A stretch of DNA of 64,000 bases from Geitlerinema sp. S16 (GTDB lineage Bacteria > Cyanobacteriota > Cyanobacteriia > Cyanobacteriales > Geitlerinemataceae). The notes beneath the pieces are model-generated. The model was not told where the DNA came from, did no database searches, and saw only the letters and a program-made list of their open reading frames with translations. Each line of letters starts with the position of its first letter. Position 1 is the stretch's first letter. The translations under genes were made by a program, and so were the position numbers. Shown piece by piece: positions 61,836 through 64,000 of the stretch. Location: positions 29,854-93,853 of the forward strand of contig JAABST010000014.1 in NCBI GenBank assembly GCA_011390275.1, in the 5' to 3' direction.

Positions 61836-62221
61836 AACGAATGCCTAAAAACGTGCTTCAGACTGAATACTTATCACCTTCAGAACCGACGCACTCCAAC
61901 GTAATTTCCTGGTTTCACCCACCGATTCATCACGAAGTTTCGGTGGTTTTGGGAAGTTTTGCGCCAGATCTAGCGATCGTCCGGGTTTCCAGACCTTTAC
62001 CCGATCGTCCACCCAAAGGTTGTCCGTTATACTGTGAAACGGAGCGACGTAAATAAAAATGAACTGTAGCGACCTGCAACCTGAGCGCGTCAGAAAAAGT
62101 TTCTAGCCAATTTTGGTTAGTCCTTTGATCGGCGTTAGCTGGTGAACGATGTAGCCCAGCACAGGCGCAATCGTCGCTCCCTTCACACCGGAATCAACAC
62201 CGTATTTACGAGGTCAATGCT
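61836..62221. other. Intergenic region, no gene seen
   Basis: A 386-base spacer. The 71-residue frame at 61841-62056 has no motif and is not accepted. The part near 62080-62200 probably holds the promoter and leader of the small conserved gene that follows. Confidence 0.4.
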
Positions 62222-62440
62222 ATGGCTAGTTCTGCTTCTCCTGCCGCCGCGCCCGTTGGCGCCCCAGTCAGCCTTCACGATCAAACTCCTGTTTGGAGCC
62301 ATCTCAAACAAGCGATCGCCAAAAGCTCGGGCTTCAAACGTTGGCAAATTGAACGCCAAGACATCGAGATCGATCACAACTCTCTCGACACCCAAGTTTC
62401 CAAGTATTTGCGCGAAACCCTCGAAACCCTCGCTTACTAA
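62222..62440 (+). CDS. Small conserved cyanobacterial protein
   Basis: A 72-residue protein. The C-terminal half (KSSGFKRWQIERQ, VSKYLRETLETLAY) resembles a small protein I recall in many cyanobacteria, without an assigned role. The N-terminus is Ala/Pro-rich. A strong Rho-independent terminator follows at 62577-62616, which supports expression. Confidence 0.75.
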   Translation: MASSASPAAAPVGAPVSLHDQTPVWSHLKQAIAKSSGFKRWQIERQDIEIDHNSLDTQVSKYLRETLETLAY

Positions 62441-62576
62441 CTCGATTCGTCTGGTTGTTGTCACACGTGTTGTCGGTATTGAAATGATTCAAGCAGCAAC
62501 CCCGTCGCTTAACCTGAACCGCACATTTTCGATGATGATGGTTCCCTACGGTTGCGACGACTGAAATTTAGATACT

Positions 62577-62616
62577 AAAAAAGAGTGGCAGCCCATCAGG
62601 CTAACCACTCTTTTTT
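62577..62616 (+). terminator. Rho-independent terminator
   Basis: Perfect arms AAAAAAGAGTGG (62577-62588) and CCACTCTTTTTT (62605-62616) with an inner AGCC/GGCT stem and a CATCA loop, ending in six T. It terminates the small conserved gene on the plus strand and, through its A-run, the tRNA-Asn transcript on the minus strand. Confidence 0.9.
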
Positions 62617-62629
62617 ATCGTTATTTAAA

Positions 62630-62701
62630 CTCCCCAGGTAAGATTCGAACTTACGACCAATCGATTAACAGTCGACCGCTCTACCGCTGAGCTACTGAGG
62701 A
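62630..62701 (-). tRNA. tRNA-Asn (GUU anticodon)
   Basis: A 72-base cloverleaf on the minus strand. The acceptor arms are TCCTCAG and CTGGGGA with one U-G pair, discriminator G at 62630. The D-stem is GCTC/GAGC, the anticodon stem GTCGA/TCGAT with loop CTGTTAA (anticodon GTT), and the T-stem GTAAG/CTTAC with TTCGAAT. CCA is not encoded. A terminator lies just downstream. Confidence 0.97.
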
Positions 62702-62810
62702 TTGCTCTGTGACGCGATATCTATACTAGCCAGATATGCTTGGTTTGACAACCCCTCCACCAAACTTTTTTGATTGTGCCGATTGGATCGTCCTGGCTTG
62801 AGCGATCGCG

Positions 62811-63575
62811 TCACGATCGAAACAGCCGTACGCGCTGGGTTTCATGCTGCATACTCGCCAATGACAGCCCCCAACCACTCGTCTCTAGATCCTCATCCGC
62901 CGCCTCGATCGCAAAGGTTGCCGCTCGTTCGATCGCTCCATCCAGCGCCCGCAAAACCCGCTGGCCGTCGGTTTGTCCGAGCGGAATCAGCTTGACCCCT
63001 GCCCCGATCGCATTGGTTACCCAGCTTTGCAAAAACCCGATCGCGCTTGATCGCTCATCAATGCCCGATCGCGCAGCGGCAATCCCAAAGGCGATCGCGA
63101 ACTGGATCTCGGCTTGGATCGTGGCCTGAATCTCAGCCTCGATCGCTGTCGAATTATGCGGCTCACATGGATGAATGCGAGACGCGGCATCAAGCCAGGG
63201 GGCAACGTCGGGATCAAGCGATCGCACGAGATCGGCGAGCGCCCGCCCCATCTGTTCGCTTTGGCGTCGCAGCTCGGCAGTCTCGCGCATGGCCGCCAGC
63301 CACGCATTCCACCGGGCGATCGCTGCGCGATCGTCGATCATGACGGCGCGATGAACACGCAACATTACCGCCCCATCCACGCGCACGGAGCCACAGGTCA
63401 GCTCTCGGGTTAGCCACGATCGTAAATCCGCTGCGGACGTAATACGCCCGGACTCGATCACAAACTCCAAGCCCTCGGAATAGCTATAGGCGCCGACGGG
63501 TAAAGCGGCGCTGGAGAGTTGCAGCAGCGAGAGTAAGGCGATCGGGGTTGAGGGGGAATTAGAGGGAGAATTCAT
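62811..63575 (-). CDS. ureF: Urease accessory protein UreF
   Basis: A 254-residue protein that helps insert nickel into urease together with UreG and UreD/H. Family landmarks are LLQLSSAALPVGAYSYSEGLE at the N-terminus (given here in parts: LLQLSSAALPVG and YSYSEGLE), WLTRELTCGSVRVD, and a C-terminal SMQHETQRVRLFRS. An insertion near residues 145-160 reads AEIQATIQAEIQF and looks like a duplication. Other urease genes are not in the window; the IS fragment lies just upstream. Confidence 0.94.
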   Translation of the reverse strand: MNSPSNSPSTPIALLSLLQLSSAALPVGAYSYSEGLEFVIESGRITSAADLRSWLTRELTCGSVRVDGAVMLRVHRAVMIDDRAAIARWNAWLAAMRETAELRRQSEQMGRALADLVRSLDPDVAPWLDAASRIHPCEPHNSTAIEAEIQATIQAEIQFAIAFGIAAARSGIDERSSAIGFLQSWVTNAIGAGVKLIPLGQTDGQRVLRALDGAIERAATFAIEAADEDLETSGWGLSLASMQHETQRVRLFRS

Positions 63576-63660
63576 TGCGGTGGGGCAAGTTGATCGTTAT
63601 GGCGGTCAATCGTAATTGATGGAGGGTGAGCGATTGACGGTTAATCGTGATGTTGACCCT

Positions 63661-64000
63661 AGGGCGTGTCATCAATTAGAGGGGATTGACAAAGAAGACA
63701 CAATCAGGGGTAACTATGCGAGCCAGATGAGCGACGAGACCAAGTAAATCGCTCCGAGAAAGTGAACCGAGCGCTTGTCATAACGAGTCGCAATCGCTCG
63801 GTACTGTTTGAGCTTGGCAAAGAAGTTCTCGACCACATGCCGCGCTCCGTACAAGTGTCGGTCGTAGTCAAGAGCCTTCTTGCGGTTTGCTTTCGGCGGA
63901 ATCACCGCTGCAATACCTCGGGCTTCGAGCACCTCTCGTACTCGTTGGTCAGCATCATATCCTTTGTCAGCGAGTAGAGCTTGCCCCTCAACCTCGGGCA
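63661..64000 (-). mobile_element. IS5-like insertion sequence, partial at the window edge
   Basis: An element begins near 63661, where a CTAG (63659-63662) precedes GGCGTGTCATCAATTAG, which looks like a terminal sequence of the IS5/IS427 group. The transposase frame runs on the minus strand to the right edge. The other end is outside the window. It lies about 85 bases upstream of ureF. Confidence 0.7.
63714..64000 (-). CDS. IS5-family DDE transposase, C-terminal part
   Basis: About 95 residues are visible, open at the right edge. LLADKGYDAD holds the second catalytic Asp of the DDE triad, and RHVVENFFAKLKQYRAIATR holds the Glu (in the Y-(2)-R-(3)-E-(6)-K pattern). The C-terminus ends SLIWLA, as usual for the group. 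The N-terminal part is outside the window, so activity cannot be judged. Confidence 0.85.
   Translation of the reverse strand, partial: PEVEGQALLADKGYDADQRVREVLEARGIAAVIPPKANRKKALDYDRHLYGARHVVENFFAKLKQYRAIATRYDKRSVHFLGAIYLVSSLIWLA

Noticed and set aside
61841..62056. Frame of 71 residues after the TPR gene
   Set aside because: No motif, no start context, and proline-rich chance composition.

Overview
The window is cyanobacterial chromosomal DNA of moderate GC content. The palindrome GCGATCGC (HIP1) recurs throughout, for example at 1523-1530, and many genes are specific to oxygenic phototrophs: psb32, ftrV, a CRR7-like gene, a cytochrome c6-like gene, a GUN4-domain kinase, a second ribosomal protein S1, DUF2854 and a cyanobacterial thylakoid-type DnaK. 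There is no rRNA operon. One tRNA (Asn, GUU) is present, and a fragment of an IS5-like element sits at the right edge. The species cannot be named from the sequence.

Layout. 1-4.5 kb: a gene tail, a DUF502 membrane protein, a YaaW-family protein, rpiA and a methyltransferase. 4.6-13.4 kb: dnaK and grpE diverge from pilB-pilT-pilC, which form the type IV pilus motor and platform. 13.5-19.2 kb: a dienelactone hydrolase, rps1, cysS, a DedA protein and a SulA-like epimerase. 19.4-31.3 kb: an accessory stretch with a DegT aminotransferase, an LRAT-like protein, a Spy-like secreted protein, a c6-like cytochrome beside a di-haem b-type cytochrome, a PKHD hydroxylase, an AT-richer glycosyltransferase, a Get3/ArsA ATPase, a papain-like peptidase joined to LysM, and a ProA-like protein lacking the catalytic cysteine. 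31.5-38.5 kb: an RCK-type ion channel, clpP-clpX, a three-domain thymidylate-synthase-like protein and a MacB-type permease. 38.7-50.3 kb: a DUF815 ATPase, a propeller-transglutaminase, a CysQ-like phosphatase, an LCIB-type carbonic anhydrase homologue, DUF2854, CRR7, psb32, a kinase-like phosphotransferase, mutY and trmB. 50.4-59.7 kb: a DUF4359 protein overlapping a truncated mscS, rph, a 1,177-residue repeat protein with an atypical GUN4 kinase, ftrV and a hydrolase. 59.7-64 kb: an AT-rich gene-poor stretch with a possible structured-RNA remnant, a TPR protein, a small conserved protein, tRNA-Asn, ureF and the IS fragment.

How it fits together. Core functions are pilus motility (pilB/T/C), proteostasis (dnaK, grpE, clpP, clpX, get3), translation (rps1, cysS, tRNA-Asn, trmB, rph) and photosynthesis support (psb32, CRR7, ftrV, cytochrome c6-like, LCIB-like). 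No defence island, CRISPR array, prophage or large biosynthetic cluster is visible. The unusual content lies in domain architectures: MtrA-like/ThyA/DUF4346, papain/poly-acidic/LysM, LRAT/PspA-like coil, propeller/transglutaminase, a kinase without its beta3 lysine next to a giant repeat protein, a channel without a GYG filter, and a ProA homologue without its nucleophile. Function statements rest on recognising family motifs by eye; no database search was run.
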